This document shows, in pieces, positions 19,649 through 32,091 of a stretch of DNA of 64,000 bases (positions within the stretch are counted from its first letter, which is position 1; the number at the start of each line of letters is the position of its first letter). The stretch covers positions 372,001 to 436,000 of the forward strand of contig JAYKKR010000029.1 in NCBI GenBank assembly GCA_036971615.1, written 5' to 3'. The DNA is from Amyloporia xantha (Eukaryota; Basidiomycota; Agaricomycetes; Polyporales; Adustoporiaceae). The translations under genes were made by a program, and so were the position numbers. The notes below the pieces were generated by a model that saw only the letters and a list, made by a program, of their open reading frames with translations, was not told the DNA's origin and did not search any database.

Positions 19649-21462
19649 ATTCACAAATGACTTCCCACGCGCTGACATACATGAACTGTTGTCGCCTGAT
19701 CTTTTGCATCAATTGATCAAAGGGACATTTAAAGACCACCTCGTCGAGTGGATACAAGACTATATCAAACTTAAATACCAAAAAAAGCAAGCAGAGGTCA
19801 TCCTTGCCGACATCGATCGACGGTATGTCTATCGTCATCCTGACATGTGCATTGGAGATGCACTGAATGCTCTTTAGAATCGCAGTCGCACCGGCATTCT
19901 CGGGACTACGGTGGTTTCATGAGGGCCGTAACTTCAAGCAGTGGACAGGTGACAATTCCAAGGCTCTTATGAAGGTAATTGAGGATAGGCTGTCATGTTA
20001 CCCCTTCTAAAATGTCGTATGATTATAGGTCTATCTTCTGGCAATTGTGGGTTATGTTCCACGGGACATGGTCCGCGCCATCCGTGCATTCCTAGAATTC
20101 TGCTACATTGCTCGATGTAATGTCCATAACGAGAAGACTCTCGCGGATTTGCAGGATGCACTGGATAGGTACCATAGATATCGGCCGATTTTCAAGACTT
20201 GTGGTGTTCGCCCGACAGGATTCAATCTACCTCGACAGCACTCTGCTCTCCACTACCGATTGCTAATATAGGAGTATGGTGCTCCTAACGGGCTTTGCTC
20301 CTCTATCACTGAGGCGAAGCACATCAAAGCAGTCAAAGAACCATATCACCGTTCCTCCCGCTACGAGCCCCTTGGTGAAATGCTCTTGACAAACCAGAGA
20401 CTTGATAAGTTGGCTGCATGCCAGGTAGATTTCACGGACCGGGGGATGATGAAGGAATCATGTCTTCTTGCAGAACTACAAGCCTTAGGTAAGATCTCAA
20501 TCTTCTGGCCTCCCATACATAGATGAGAAAATGACGGAAATTTACAGTCAATGATGATGACGAAATAGAAGGTTACTCGGACGCCATCAAGAACGCAAAG
20601 AAAATGAGTAAAATAAGGAAGGCTCGTCAGAGGCCCGCACATGACCGCAAAGAATATGAAGACGAAGATGGCGCTTTGTCTGGTTCAACAGCCCATGCAT
20701 ATATTGTCATGGCGTCAACAGTCTGTAAGTCAATACTACCCTACACGTCTTGAGATACATCTGAACGGCCCATTTGTGGCTTCAATAGAACGAAAGCATT
20801 CTCGTTCGGTCGATGGTCTCTCCACGGAGATCAATCAGCCAAAGCTGGGTGAAATGATCTGACACTATTTATACAATCAGCTGAATGCAGATCACCAACG
20901 AGCTGGCTTTGACGTCGCACTTGCACAATGCCCGACATTCAGCAGCTCAGACAACAATATCAATGTATTCTACTCTGCAGCCGCTACTTTTTACGCCCCT
21001 AGCGATCCTTCAGGTCTCGGTGGCATGCGCCGGGAGCATATCCGAGCCACACCACGTTGGTTCAAGGATGCCAAGCCTCGCTTTGATTGTGTTCTTGTAA
21101 CCCGCCACCCGAACGGCGAGCCGTCTAAGGATTTCAACATTGCACGCATTCTTCTATTCTTTACAATCAAGATCTGTGGAAAACACTGTCCGTGTGCTCT
21201 GGTACGGTGGTATGAGCGTGTAGAGGATGAAGTGGATGAAGATACGGGAATGTGGCTTGTGCGTTCAATGAGGAGACGTGGTCCTTGGCCAGCGGTAACT
21301 GTGATCTCATTGGAGTGGATCTTCCGTGCTGCACACTTAATAGGAGTCTACGGAACGAAGCGAGTCCCAAATGGACTTACGGACTCTGACTCTCTTAACA
21401 CATTTCGCGGATTTTATTTAAACAAATATGCCGACCATCATATGTTCGAGATTCTGCACTGA
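19649..21462 (+). CDS. Plavaka transposase, 3' coding block
   Basis: Starts at the ATCACAG acceptor with P-F-T-N-D-F-P-R-A-D-I-H-E-L and L-I-K-G-T-F-K-D-H-L-V-E-W. After an intron (19824-19877) it gives R-W-F-H-E-G-R-N-F-K-Q-W-T-G-D, then (intron 19976-20029) A-I-V-G-Y-V-P-R-D-M-V-R and Y-I-A-R-C-N-V-H. Next come Y-G-A-P-N-G-L-C-S-S-I-T-E-A-K-H-I-K and, after two introns, the C-terminal block S-G-L-G-G-M-R-R-E-H-I-R, I-R-A-A-H-L-I-G-V-Y-G and F-Y-L-N-K-Y-A-D-H-H. Together with the 5' block this is almost a full Plavaka protein. A TGA at about 20860 may be intronic, so activity is uncertain. Confidence 0.8.
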
Positions 21463-21710
21463 TACCATGTGTTCTCTTACGAAACCCTTTGGATCTTTTG
21501 AATTGGAATTTGTATTATACAATGTTCCAATTGAAGTCCTTATCACTGTCTGTCTCGTTGAGAGACTGCTTTATGAAATTCCAAGACCGGCATACTTTCG
21601 TGCTTACAACACTTGAATTGTGCTTGTCTTTGACCAGTGATCTTGTTGAGACTGAGCGACTGGACTTCATTACAGCTACGTATGAATTATTTCCTTACTT
21701 CATCTTGGCG

Positions 21711-22254
21711 TAAGGCTCCAACTATTTAGTTTATGTTTACAGAAAATCAGTATTTAAACAGTAAATAGTACATAGATAGTAAATAAACAGTAAATAAATG
21801 GTATAAATGGTACATATACATATAAGAAAAAGAAAGCAGTATGTCCTCAAAATCTTCAATAACCCTTTATACAACCAACACTCAGTGCCACAGTCTGTGC
21901 CTGTGATGAATATCATCAACACAAAGATGGTACAAAAAGAAATTAGTCATGATTTTTCATCAAACTGAGAGTATTCAAGTTTCCTTCCTTCTTTCAAATA
22001 ACTGTGCAAATATCTCCCAATAAAAGTGATTATCTATCAAGTGAAGCCAGTTACATGTGACTTCTGGATGTCAGACCTGTTCTGGCCTTGTTGGATGCAT
22101 GATATTTAACATCTCCTAGAAAAAATGTGTCACATCTGTTTACTGTTTACATACTGTTTATTTACCATTTACCGGGGTAGCGGTAGTTAAACATAAACAG
22201 TATACAGTTATAACCATTTATAAACGGTAAATAGATGAAATGGTTGGAGCCTTA
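21711..22254. mobile_element. 544-bp MITE with 8-bp target duplication (hAT-like)
   Basis: Starts TAAGGCTCCAACTATTT and ends with the inverse of TAAGGCTCCAACCATTT. A perfect 8-bp duplication TCTTGGCG flanks it (21703-21710, 22255-22262). The interior is AT-rich with scattered GTAAATAG / AAACAGTA sub-repeats in both orientations. No coding capacity. Confidence 0.9.
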
Positions 22255-22262
22255 TCTTGGCG

Positions 22263-23540
22263 TGCTTGGGACAAGGTTTTCAAGATAAAAAGGAACAACA
22301 GGGTTTAATAACATGTTCCGCATGCCGGTCTTAGTCATTCTGACCGGTTTCATTATAGACTTAAGACACTTTCTTGCTTATTCAAGAAGGTAAAGACAAT
22401 TTAAGGAAGATTGAAAGACAAATAAGATGAAATAAGTAAAAGTTCGGTTTTGCTGATGCGTTGATGTTGTTCGATGTCAACTAAATTAGCGTATCACGTA
22501 GTAAAGCTATTGCCAGTGTGTCCGTTATCCGAGCCGAGCCCTGGCAGTGCTCATCGGTTGAATCCTGCGGAGGTTTGAAGGAAGCATCTACTCTATTATA
22601 TGCGCCGTCTCACTAACTGAATAACTGAATATTATTTTGATGTACGAGACTGCCAATGCTATACCGCCTCTCGATCACTGAGTCGATGATCAGTTTCGTC
22701 ATACTATGTCCCGGTCGCACTTGCGCTATTTTTCCACCATTTAACAAGTCCGCTAAAGTAGGTGCTGTTACCTGTACGTGAAAATCTAGAACGCAGGGTA
22801 CCTGAACGCCAGGTCCCACCCGACGCGTGGATGGACCAAGAACAGACTACCGGCGTACCAATTGAACATGCTCCTTCGCGAGTCGTTCTAACTTCTCTTA
22901 TGTTCATAATTTTGTACCTTCATCCCGTTCACAATCCATGCAACTTTCTCTCTGTTAAATAATTGTAATACGAGACTCATCCCGTTGGTGCTACAGTCGA
23001 TCGCAACCCGAACGTACTACGTACTCTGACTCTTAAACTTGACGCCCCGAACGCAGCATTCCTCTCCTGCGAGTAGTTACTACGTCTGTTACAACTGTAC
23101 CTTGATGCTTTATTGATCGCCTGTTGGCAGTATTATCAAAGATGTTCTCTCTCTCCAAAAGATAATAGTCAGATATGCACACGTCGAGCATGGAACTAAG
23201 TGCTGGCCCGTTGTTATGTAGGTTACCGTATGGGCTTCTCTGAAAGAATGCATGCGAAGGCTCCACAGTGATTGATGAGCTTCTTACCTCGAAACGCAGG
23301 AAGATCGTGACGACGATACATTACAGAAGGCGCTTCAACAGGCTATAATGGTCAGGTCGTCCTGGAGTTACAGATCGCCACCCACAACAGTTTCTCATCC
23401 CTCTACGCTATTTCGCCGTACGCTACTCATATGCCTTAGTACAATAGGAAAGTCCGGTACACCTAATACCCTGATCTCTATCGAATATATCTGCAACGCT
23501 CACGCATAAATACCGCATCCCCAGCCCCCCTCCCCCCGCC
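22263..23540. other. Gene-free stretch
   Basis: Short frames only, none with recognisable domains. I see no clear repeat. Confidence 0.5.
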
Positions 23541-23544
23541 TTCC

Positions 23545-24633
23545 CTACCACCACGGATGGCAATCGCCCCCATCCCACACCCACACGTCCTCCTCGCTGC
23601 CCACGATCATCTTCCTCCTCTCCGTCCCCGCCCCGTCCCACACCTCCCTCACCCACCACCTCACCGCCCGGTGCCCCATCACCCACTTATGCCACACGTA
23701 CCAGTGCCACCCGTACGCCGTCACCACGCGCGGGTTCACATACACCCGCTCGAGCCCGAACACCCGCCGCAGGCGGCGTGAGCTGCGGGGACGGGCCGCG
23801 GGGGAGGGGGTGCGTGCGCGGGAGAGGGGCCGCAGAGAGCGGGTAGGGCGAGAGGGTGCGGTTGGAGCGGAACGGGAAAGGGGTCTGCGGAGAAGAAGAC
23901 GAGGCCGTTCCAGCATGTGAAGGTGGGCACCGGCGCGTCGTCGCGCATGCGCGCGATGGACCGCGCGTCGATAAAGTACGGCCAGCTGGAGGTGAGTGAG
24001 TGAATGGGTCAGTCTGGGGAGAGAACGAAACGGCGATGGGTGTACATCGAGCTGGTGAGGTGGCCGAGACGGTCACGGAGCACCCAAGCATTGTACACGC
24101 TGCAGCGCAAGGTCAGTCAACAGACAGCGTTGGACACCGCGCTCAGCCACGCACCCGAAATGGCCAAAGTCCATCGCACACGCCATGTCGTACTCTCCCC
24201 CCTGTGTCTCCAGCAGTTCGATCACGCTCTCCGGCTCGACGAACACGTCGTTCGAGAACATCACGCGATCGTACCCGCCCGCCTCCACCAGCGGCTCCAT
24301 CGCGCAGTTCCGCACGCCCACAAGGAAGTTGATGCGGTCGTTGCACGACAGGTCGTCCGGCTTCGGCACGGCGTCGTCATCGTGCACCAGGATACGGTGC
24401 GGGACGCCCCGCGCGGTGAGAGTGTCCGCGAGCGAGGACAACAGCGCCGGCAAGGTGTCGGAGGAGTGGGACTCGACGATCGAGACGAAGACGTTGGCGG
24501 GGCCCAGGTAGGTGATGAACGTGAGGATGGTCGTGTTCCAGTAAGGGAGCACGAGCTCGTTGTTGTAGAACGCCGCAGCGATGAAGATCTTTTCTGGAAG
24601 AAATACGTAGGTGAGTCGACGATCGGAGAGCAA
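23545..24633 (-). pseudogene. CAP59/CMT1-like alpha-1,3-mannosyltransferase, decayed
   Basis: The main exon (about 24097-24593) reads K-I-F-I-A-A-A-F-Y-N-N-E, H-D-D-D-A-V-P-K-P, N-F-L-V-G-V-R-N-C-A, F-S-N-D-V-F and M-D-F-G-H-F-G, matching the cryptococcal mannosyltransferase (CAP59) domain. Two introns (GTGCGT..CTGCAG and GTACAC..CTCCAG) lead to V-Y-N-A-W-V-L-R-D-R-L-G-H-L and W-P-Y-F-I-D-A-R-S-I-A-R-M, then T-F-T-C-W-N-G-L-V-F-F. After that the frame shifts twice near 23870 and 23780. The usual Ser-Glu-Cys block before R-V-F-G-L-E-R-V-Y-V-N-P is missing. The C-terminal frame closes at 23545. No N-terminal membrane exon was found upstream. Likely a pseudogene, unless the shifts are sequence errors. 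Confidence 0.7.
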
Positions 24634-25420
24634 GACGATCGCAATCTCCGAATTCGAAGGAAATTTTGTTCATTTTGAAAGTTATGCGCATATTTTATGT
24701 AGGTGAGTCAAAGTTTACCAAGAGGCTGTGTGTGTATATGCAACTGGTTTGCGCATACGGCTATACGTGTACTCTGTGGCCTGCACGCTTGTGCTACTCG
24801 CTAACAAACCTTGTCCTTATTATCATTCCTCTGTACTACTCGGATGCCAACCTTTGAGAGGCACTCACTGGCAGGAGCCAGGCTCTCCGCTTGTGGCATT
24901 CTCCATACCTATGGGTCGTTTCGGCAGACCGACGATAAGGCTACATGCCTGTGATCTTTGTCTCTGAGTCTCATAACGTCACGCACATGGCTATGCGAGT
25001 ATGAATGTGACAAGCCTGTGTTTGCTGTCGCTGCTCTGTAAGACGATCTTGGACTCAAGAGCGGCCGGTCAGTCACCGCCACGTTCCTGGTATGTGGTAT
25101 CCTCTCAGGTGCCGGTCGCGAGTCGATCATCCGTACTTCGGTGGACAATCGATGACGTCGAGACTACCCATGAATCCTAGCTCTTAACAAGAGCATGACT
25201 GTGTGAGTATAAATGCATCCCATGACCGCCCTGAGCATCTTCGATACTTCCTCCCACTCCCTGTTCACCAGTAGCGGTCCGGCGCTGGGAACAAATCTTG
25301 GCAAGCTGACTGCAGCCTAATACCGCAGAACACCGCGCAGGGTAACGGTCAGTTGGAGGGCGGTGGATAAATGGCGACGTGATTGTTACAAACGCAGATG
25401 CTCGGCATTTCCGTAGGGAC
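24634..25420. other. Intergenic region
   Basis: Between the divergent CAP59-like and carboxylesterase genes. No supported gene is seen; it could hold a missing 5' exon of the - strand gene. Confidence 0.4.
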
Positions 25421-27760
25421 ATGTTCTCGTCGAGTTTATCCACTGCCTTCGCCGGGCTCGCCGTCTCGACAGCCTTGATCGCACGGATTACCTGTGCATC
25501 CAGCCTGCCCGCTGCAGCGCTTCCATCTGGACCCGTGGTCGACCTTGGATATGTCTCCTACGTCGAGTTCTTCGGCGGAATGCGCTACGTACAGCCGCCG
25601 CTCGGCGAGCTGAGGTTTCGTGCGCCGCAGCTGCTGGACAAAACGCCGAGAGAACATGATGTGACGGATGCGCGGGACTGGGGCGATATATGCATGCAGC
25701 AGCCTGCCGGGGTTGGGTTCGGGTCGGAAGGTCAGTCGTGAGATCACTTGTAGAAATGCCTCGTGTGTCTAGCGTCGTGATGTGGTCTGTTGGACTGCGC
25801 AGACTGTTTGACTCTGAACGTCTGGAGGTCGTCCGACACGAAAGCAGGCGACAATCTGCCCGTGGCTCTCTACATTCATGTACGTCATGAACACAGTTCT
25901 GACGTCGCGCATGGATTATGTTGACGATGCCGTCGTCGACGACGCAGGGTGGTGGAAACTATGCCAACGTGAGCGGCTTATATAGGCTCGCATTCATAGC
26001 GATGCTGGTATCAGTCATCTAATGTATTGTCAGAGCGCACAAGGATTCCCTATGAGCAGTTGGATCAGCGACTCCAACGGCTCGATTGTTGCTGTGAACA
26101 TCCAGTATCGTCTCGGGCTCTTCGGCTTCCTGGCCTCGTCCGCAGTGCAAGAGGACGGTGACATGAACGCTGGCTTACTCGATCAGCGAGCAGCTCTTGA
26201 TTGGGTCAGGAGGTATGCACACTTCGTGGCCCAATTTTGAACATAGATGTACCCACCGGTATTTTCGATCTGGCAGGCACATATCGAGCTTCGGCGGGGA
26301 TCCAGGAAGAATTACCGTGAGCGGACAGAGTGCCGTGAGTTTGATATGGCTCGTTCTCGCTTACCTAGATGTTCATGTGGAGGATTAGGGATCTGCAGAC
26401 ATGGTTCACCAAATGGTGTCCTACGGCGGTCAGGGAGAGCCCCCTTTCCAGGCAGCAGTGCGCATATAGCTATCTTATTCCCAGGGGCCGAACTCACCGT
26501 AGGCCTTCTCGACTCTGTCAGGTTGCCGAGAGTATCGGAATGGACCCTCTTCCCACCGCGGAGCAATATGAAGTACCACACTTCCAGCCTTGTTTTCTGC
26601 ATACATACAACGCGACTCATCTGCGTCCCTCTAGTATTGCTTTGCGAATGCCAGCGCAACCGTCGGTTGCTTGAGCCCTACGAACACTTCGGAGTCGATC
26701 ATGTCTTGCCTGCGCGCTGCACCCCTCGCTGCTCTAGTCACTGCAATCAACAACAAGCCCTCCGCGTGCGGGTTCCTTCCCGTCGTGGATGGCACGTTCC
26801 TCCCCGCGCTGCCCTCACAGCTGATTGCGGCGGGGGCGTTCCACCCGATGCCGTTCATAGGTGGGCATGTGACGGATGATGGGTCCATATTCGTTGGGGA
26901 TCCGGGAACGTTCGTGAACTCTACGCAGGGGTTCGTCGCGTCGATCACGAAGCAGTACACAATGCTGGTAGGAATATTTTCAAGATGACATCTGCGCTAT
27001 CTAGAGTTCCTGACGGATTGACAGTCCAACGCGACAGTGGAGAAGATGATCGAACTGTATCCCGAGAGCGACTTCCCATCTCAGTGGGAGAGGGCGAAGA
27101 GGGCCTTTGGGGATACAGTATTCACATGCATGTCCGTGACACTTTGCGGCAGATATTGTCCCTCTGTGGCTGGACTGATGCCGGAATAGGGACTGGAACA
27201 TCGCACAGAAGTTACTCTCAGAAGGCCGCACTGACGTGTATAACTATCGGTACAACACACCCGATCCGGTACAACTAGCGGCAAAACCGTGGGAGGGCGT
27301 CATGCACACGTCGGGGCTGTTCTTCCTGTTCCAAGGTCAGTCTTTTCCGCCGGTCCCATATTCTTCAAGTCGTTCAGTGTCCGCTCGCTATTCTAGGTAC
27401 CAAGTGAGTTACCTTCCTGCACTGCTCGAGACGCTAAGACACGTCCGATTGAATTTGATCGTCCGCAGCTCCGGTCCATCTCCTACCACTCCTGTGTCGC
27501 ACTTTGCGCCGTTCAACGCGTCTGAACAGGTCCTCGCGACCGAGACGATCGTCTACTGGACGAGCTTCGCGCACGCCTTGTCTCCGAACACGTACAAGCC
27601 CTTTGCAGCGTCTCCTCTCTGGCTTTCCGCGAACGAGGGCAGGCTGGTGATCCAGGAAGGCGGCGTGAACGGCACTGCGTCGTACATGGAAGAAAGGTCG
27701 GCGTCGTATGAGGAGAGATGTGCGTTCTGGATGGAGGTGGGGGCGGAGACGAGGGTGTGA
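25421..27760 (+). CDS. Secreted type-B carboxylesterase/lipase (alpha/beta hydrolase)
   Basis: Hydrolyses carboxylic esters, probably outside the cell. The start at 25421 gives a signal peptide (F-A-G-L-A-V-S-T-A-L-I-A); an upstream in-frame ATG (25379) would bury it. About ten introns of 40-85 bp are needed. Exons then give G-M-R-Y-V-Q-P-P-L-G-E-L-R-F, D-C-L-T-L-N-V-W, the oxyanion HGGG (25876-25965, split by an intron), Y-R-L-G-L-F-G-F-L, A-L-D-W-V, F-G-G-D-P-G-R-I-T and the nucleophile G-Q-S-A-G, whose last Gly comes from the next exon after 26336-26388. Later come C-L-S-P-T-N-T-S, F-L-P-V-V-D-G-T-F-L-P and the acidic/His region ending in W-T-S-F-A. The splices I worked through keep the frame open. 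Family clear, substrate unknown. Confidence 0.85.
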
Positions 27761-28432
27761 GCGAGGCTTGTCATGGATCTAAAGTGGACTTGTGTGATCA
27801 GTGTTCGAGATATCTGAGGATTCTAACGAATCCCACGCCGTTCTCACAATAGGACTGAGCTGCAAGAATGTTTACTTAGTTTGTTTGATAAGGATACCGT
27901 TCTCAAGAAGACTATTATACTGGAGCTGGAATCGAGCGTTTCCAATGAAGCTGCGCACGCCAGCTGGTTGGAGCAATGCGATGAGGATGAGCTTTGTCCA
28001 TCCGGCCCAAACAGAATTGCGGTTTCCCAAGATGATACTAGTAGGAACCCACAATCAACATTGCCGACTCGACTTCCGAGTCGAAGACTACCCGAGTATG
28101 TTGTGGTACCGGTACTGCCACATTTTGAACATTTTGGAGCTTCGGAGAGGTCTTCTCGCCGATCGCGAGAGCCTTATTTCTCGCTGTTGGCATATCTTGA
28201 GCTATAACGAGTCCAAAACATCATACAATACTTCTGGCCACATATGGCACATCATATGTTGTTCATGTCCATCGTAGAAATGCGTGCAATTAGCAAGAGA
28301 GTATCAGTAATACAGGGGGGTTCCTTCCATAGCAATCAGAATGTACAACAGACATAAACCAGAATGAGTGAGATTAGATATCCATGACCTTCAAGCGTTT
28401 GATGAGGCACGGTGATACAGGGCGAGTAGTAA
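27761..28432. other. Intergenic region
   Basis: Lies between the convergent carboxylesterase and FunK1 gene 1. Overlapping short frames (27801-28277) show no domain and no splice-supported extension. Confidence 0.5.
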
Positions 28433-31154
28433 TCATGCCTGAGCCTCCAGGTCTTCTGAAATAGGGGCGAGCTCAGGTTGCGAAGAGTGAGCCTGTCTAC
28501 TCCCGGTCGATCCTCTCGACCATTTGACCCTCGGCGAAGCTACGCTATCGCTGGACCCCTCCGTTTTGCGCTTCGATCCCCGGGTCGCTTCGCTCGAATG
28601 TACCATCTTCGTATTGTTGAGCGATTCGAATTGTGCAAACTTGTCCGGTCCTTTGTCTGCGAACCAGTCATCGCGAGAGACTGCAGCTTGGAAGATCGAA
28701 ATGATTTCGCGGTGGTCTGCGAGTGCAGGTTCTGGAGGACTGAGTTGGGCGATGAGTTCTCGGACCTTTTCGCTCCATGACTGGGAGGCCAACGTTGGGC
28801 CGGGTCTTGCAGTTGTCGAAACATCTGAAGACGGGTGGGTTTGATCTGCGGGGACGGGATCGTACGCGGAAATGTCAATACTAGTGAAGTGCATATGGCA
28901 GAGACCTGTCAGAGCTACTTCAAGCTCCTTTAGAGGTGGGTTATCAACGATCCCGACATGGGGCTGGATGGAAGTCATCATGTCCAGCTTGAAATATCCA
29001 CCAACATCGAGTCCAGATCCCAAGCGGTCCTTGGAGCGGAAGTCGTATATAGATCGAACCCGTTGCTCCAAATATTGGGGATTCGTCCTCTGATGTTGAT
29101 GAAATCTCAAACATAACCAGTCAAAGACATGGACGAAGGATTCCAGGTCATCAGAGACTTCGTGTCTCTTACGACCTGGGTACCTCAAGAGCAGGGCAGA
29201 CATGAACTGCCACGTCCCCTGCAACATCACGCAATTCAAGCAGTGTTCGAAATAGAAGACTAAACATGCTCACCGAACGACCGAACTGAGTTGCGCCATT
29301 GTCCATCGCTTCCTTGTACTTGCAAAGATCCCAGTCGTTCAGAATACCTCGGGCCATCGCACCCTCGCTGCCTGTGTCTTCAGGGTCCTCGTAGACTAAG
29401 ATATTGCCGACACTGATGTCCCTGTGGAGGACGTCGGCCTTCTCCCATGCATCTTTGTGTGCTACAAAAGCATCAGTACAGTATTCTCGTGTGACTGATA
29501 GTGAGACGGACCTTCCAGAGCATCCAGAACAGCCTTCGCCATCTCGTGTCCGTTCGTGTATTCTTCCAAAGGGCGACCGACTTCCTTCACTATGAGCCGA
29601 TAGTGAATGCGTGCCAATACACCCGGCAAAAATTCTTGTGTTCTAGTCCGCTGAATCTCTTGACCATCGCTGTTATGCACATCACCACCACTGATAGGCG
29701 TGGCAATATTACGGACACCACGTCGCCACAGTCGTATAAACACGTCTCGTTCAGGCGTGGCGCTGGCTAAGTCGACACGCCAACTGTCCTTCATGAATAC
29801 CAGTTTTCCAGTGGCCATGTCATACGCCACGTAGCCCATTGTTCCGCGTCCTACAAGCGAATCACTAGCGAAATATCGCTTTCCAACAAGGAAACAACGC
29901 GGCTGTGTGTCTGTCTCAACTATCGTCTCTGGCTCGTGTGAACCGTCAGTCGATGGGCGAAGTGCTTCCTCTGGAACAAGATCCTGCGGCCGAACAGTGA
30001 TCTTGTAAATTGGCCACCCATCTTCCATGGCTTCATCCAAGAAGCGGAGACGATAACCAGTGAGACCATCCCTGCATTCTTTCATCATCTCTCTTTCTTC
30101 CTCCGTGGCTAAGACGGCAGTGGGATCGTAGCCGCGCTGAGCATCGTCCATCCTATCCAATCGGTAGATGAATGTGAACAACTTCTCCCGGTGCTCCACA
30201 AAGTCGAATGGCTCCGAGACAACAGCCCCGGCTCTGTCCCAGCGGATGAGACGTGCCTGTCGCTGGCACACTACAATCATAAAGCAAAACTGCCGATGCT
30301 GTCGCCGTAGTATCTTGGCTGCGTATTCAGCGATCTGTCCCCTTGCCTCCTGGCCTTCGAGCGACCTGCGGAGAAAGGGATTTCTTTCGTTATTGGAGAA
30401 TTCGAATGGCGCCTTTTCATTGCTGGTCTTCAACTCCACAGGGACGCAGATCCAGGCCCATCTGACCCTTGCAAGGTGGGGCTTTCGATCCTCAAGTGAG
30501 TCAGCAGAGCTCCCGCCGAGGTCCTTCTTCGTAAGGTCAGACGCTTTCGTAACTTGTTCAGTTGTGGGATATATGACGACATCAGGTCTCTTCTTTCCTC
30601 CACGTCCAGAATCGGTACGGTCAGTTGTGTCCGGCCAGTCTCCAGTGTCCTTGACAGATAGTCTTTGAGGTGAGGAGACGTTGAGAACAGTTTGCACGAC
30701 TCGGCACTGTGTAGGTAGGGTCATTGTCAGCTTCATATAGAGTATCGATGAAGATGAGGCTTACAAATTCCGTGTACATTTTGACCTCCTTCTTGTCGAA
30801 ACATGAGCCATCGAACGACTCAAAATGACTCCAGTCCTCCGCTGTGGGACTCGGTCCTGGCACAAAGCTGTTCATGAAGACGTCGTAGCTAACCTCTACA
30901 AAGTGGCCGTCCATTTCTGCAGCAAGTCCTCGTCGATATTTTCCCAGGTTCCCTTTTCCCTTTATCGGCTCTACGGAAAGTGAACTCGATACTTTCGCCT
31001 TGAGTGGGGTAGACTTTAATCCAGCGAGCTCAGAGTTTCTAGAGGGGGGTGTAGAGGGTGGTAACTTCGGGCTCTGTTGAGCCTCGACAGATGCTTCCGG
31101 CACTTGACCTGAAGCTGCCGCTTCCTGTGTCGTGTCGGTCGGTGAAGAAGACAT
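28433..31154 (-). CDS. FunK1 fungal-type protein kinase 1 (852 aa)
   Basis: Four exons: 31154-30765, 30706-29512, 29461-29274 and 29218-28433. All junctions are GT..AG, phases agree, and there are 853 codons including the stop. FunK1 is a divergent kinase family expanded in mushrooms. The N-terminal ~130 residues are low complexity, then M-D-G-H-F-V-E-V. A conserved pre-kinase block follows (R-W-A-W-I-C-V-P-V-E-L-K, R-R-Q-H-R-Q-F-C-F). A Gly loop (G-R-G-T-M-G-Y-V-A, about residue 414) and a Lys in F-M-K-D-S-W-R come next. The catalytic loop is H-R-D-I-S-V-G-N (about 541). The metal site reads N-D-W-D-L-C instead of DFG (about 573). A Ser/Lys-rich tail follows. Substrate unknown; looks intact. 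Confidence 0.9.
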
Positions 31155-32091
31155 TGTGGATGAATGAGCACACGTACAGTAGAGACGAAGGCCGGGTATT
31201 TATGTGTTCGAGAGCGGCCACAACAAGGTCACCCCAGGTCACGTTTCAGCCACACTTAGCCTGCATGTTTAATCTCCTTTATCTGTGACCAGATCGAAGA
31301 ATCACGTTCACATACCTTTCCTCTTCAATGGGTCGCTCGGTACAATTGGGCCCTATTGCAAAAGCTTATATCACAGGCCGTATGGCTTTAATGGTCCTAG
31401 ATAAATTCTAGCAGAAGAGTTACGTAAGAGCTCTCCTGCGAGTGTTTGGGGATGATCGTACACACAACGGTTTCGCGACGCGTCGCGAGTGTGGCCCGCG
31501 TATGGTCACGTGCATGGTTGGTTATGGTGCTGCGTCACGCGACAAACGCGTGCCTCAGGCCTCATTGTTCCTGCAATGTGCATTAACATTGTTCTGTCGG
31601 TGCCATGTCGGTGCAGACCCTTTTCTCGACGTAGCACGGAGAGCGACGCTCTTAAGAGTAGCGCGAGCTTGCAACCATCCTCGTTCGTGATAATTATTCA
31701 TAGGTAATTAGTAGCGTCTTGGGGTGATTGTCAGAGACGAGTCAACACTGATCTAATTTAGCCACGAATCCCGACATGATACCACCAGTCTTTGAAAAGT
31801 GTGGGAGGGTGTCATTCCCGAACGAGTCGAGCAGCGGCGGCCAGTCAATCAAATGACGATCGATCGAGAACGCACCAGGTCGAGACCAGTCCTACGCATA
31901 TGTGCTTGCATACCCATTGTCTGGATCTTGTTGGCATATCCCATGATGATTGAGCGGCATTGGACAGCATTTATATTCTCTCGAGTCTCAAGAATGTGTA
32001 CACCCCGTAAAGTCTACCGGTCACAAACGGTGCGTATACTCTTCCTATCAAATCGACTGCGAAGTGCTCATTCAAGTTCCCCAAGACCGAT
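31155..32091. other. Intergenic region
   Basis: 5' flank of FunK1 gene 1 and of the F-box fragment. The long frame from 31799 includes an N-terminal stretch that looks untranslated or non-conserved. Nothing else is supported. Confidence 0.4.

Larger units (their letters stand above)
9835..21462 (+). mobile_element. Plavaka-type DNA transposon (CMC/EnSpm superfamily), left end lost to an LTR insertion
   Basis: The element is defined by a nearly complete Plavaka transposase in two blocks, 9835-11091 and 19649-21462. The protein reads on without loss (ending R-D-I-V, resuming P-F-T-N-D-F-P-R-A-D-I). The 8.5 kb between begins GTGAGT and ends ATCACAG, so it can be read as one giant intron. It contains fragments of other genes in the same orientation. 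The 5' end of the transposase and the left terminus are separated by the LTR element and lie outside the window. I could not place a right terminus after 21462. Confidence 0.8.

Noticed and set aside
27801..28277. 158-aa ORF between the esterase and FunK1 gene 1
   Set aside because: No domain and a competing overlapping frame; likely 3' flanking sequence.
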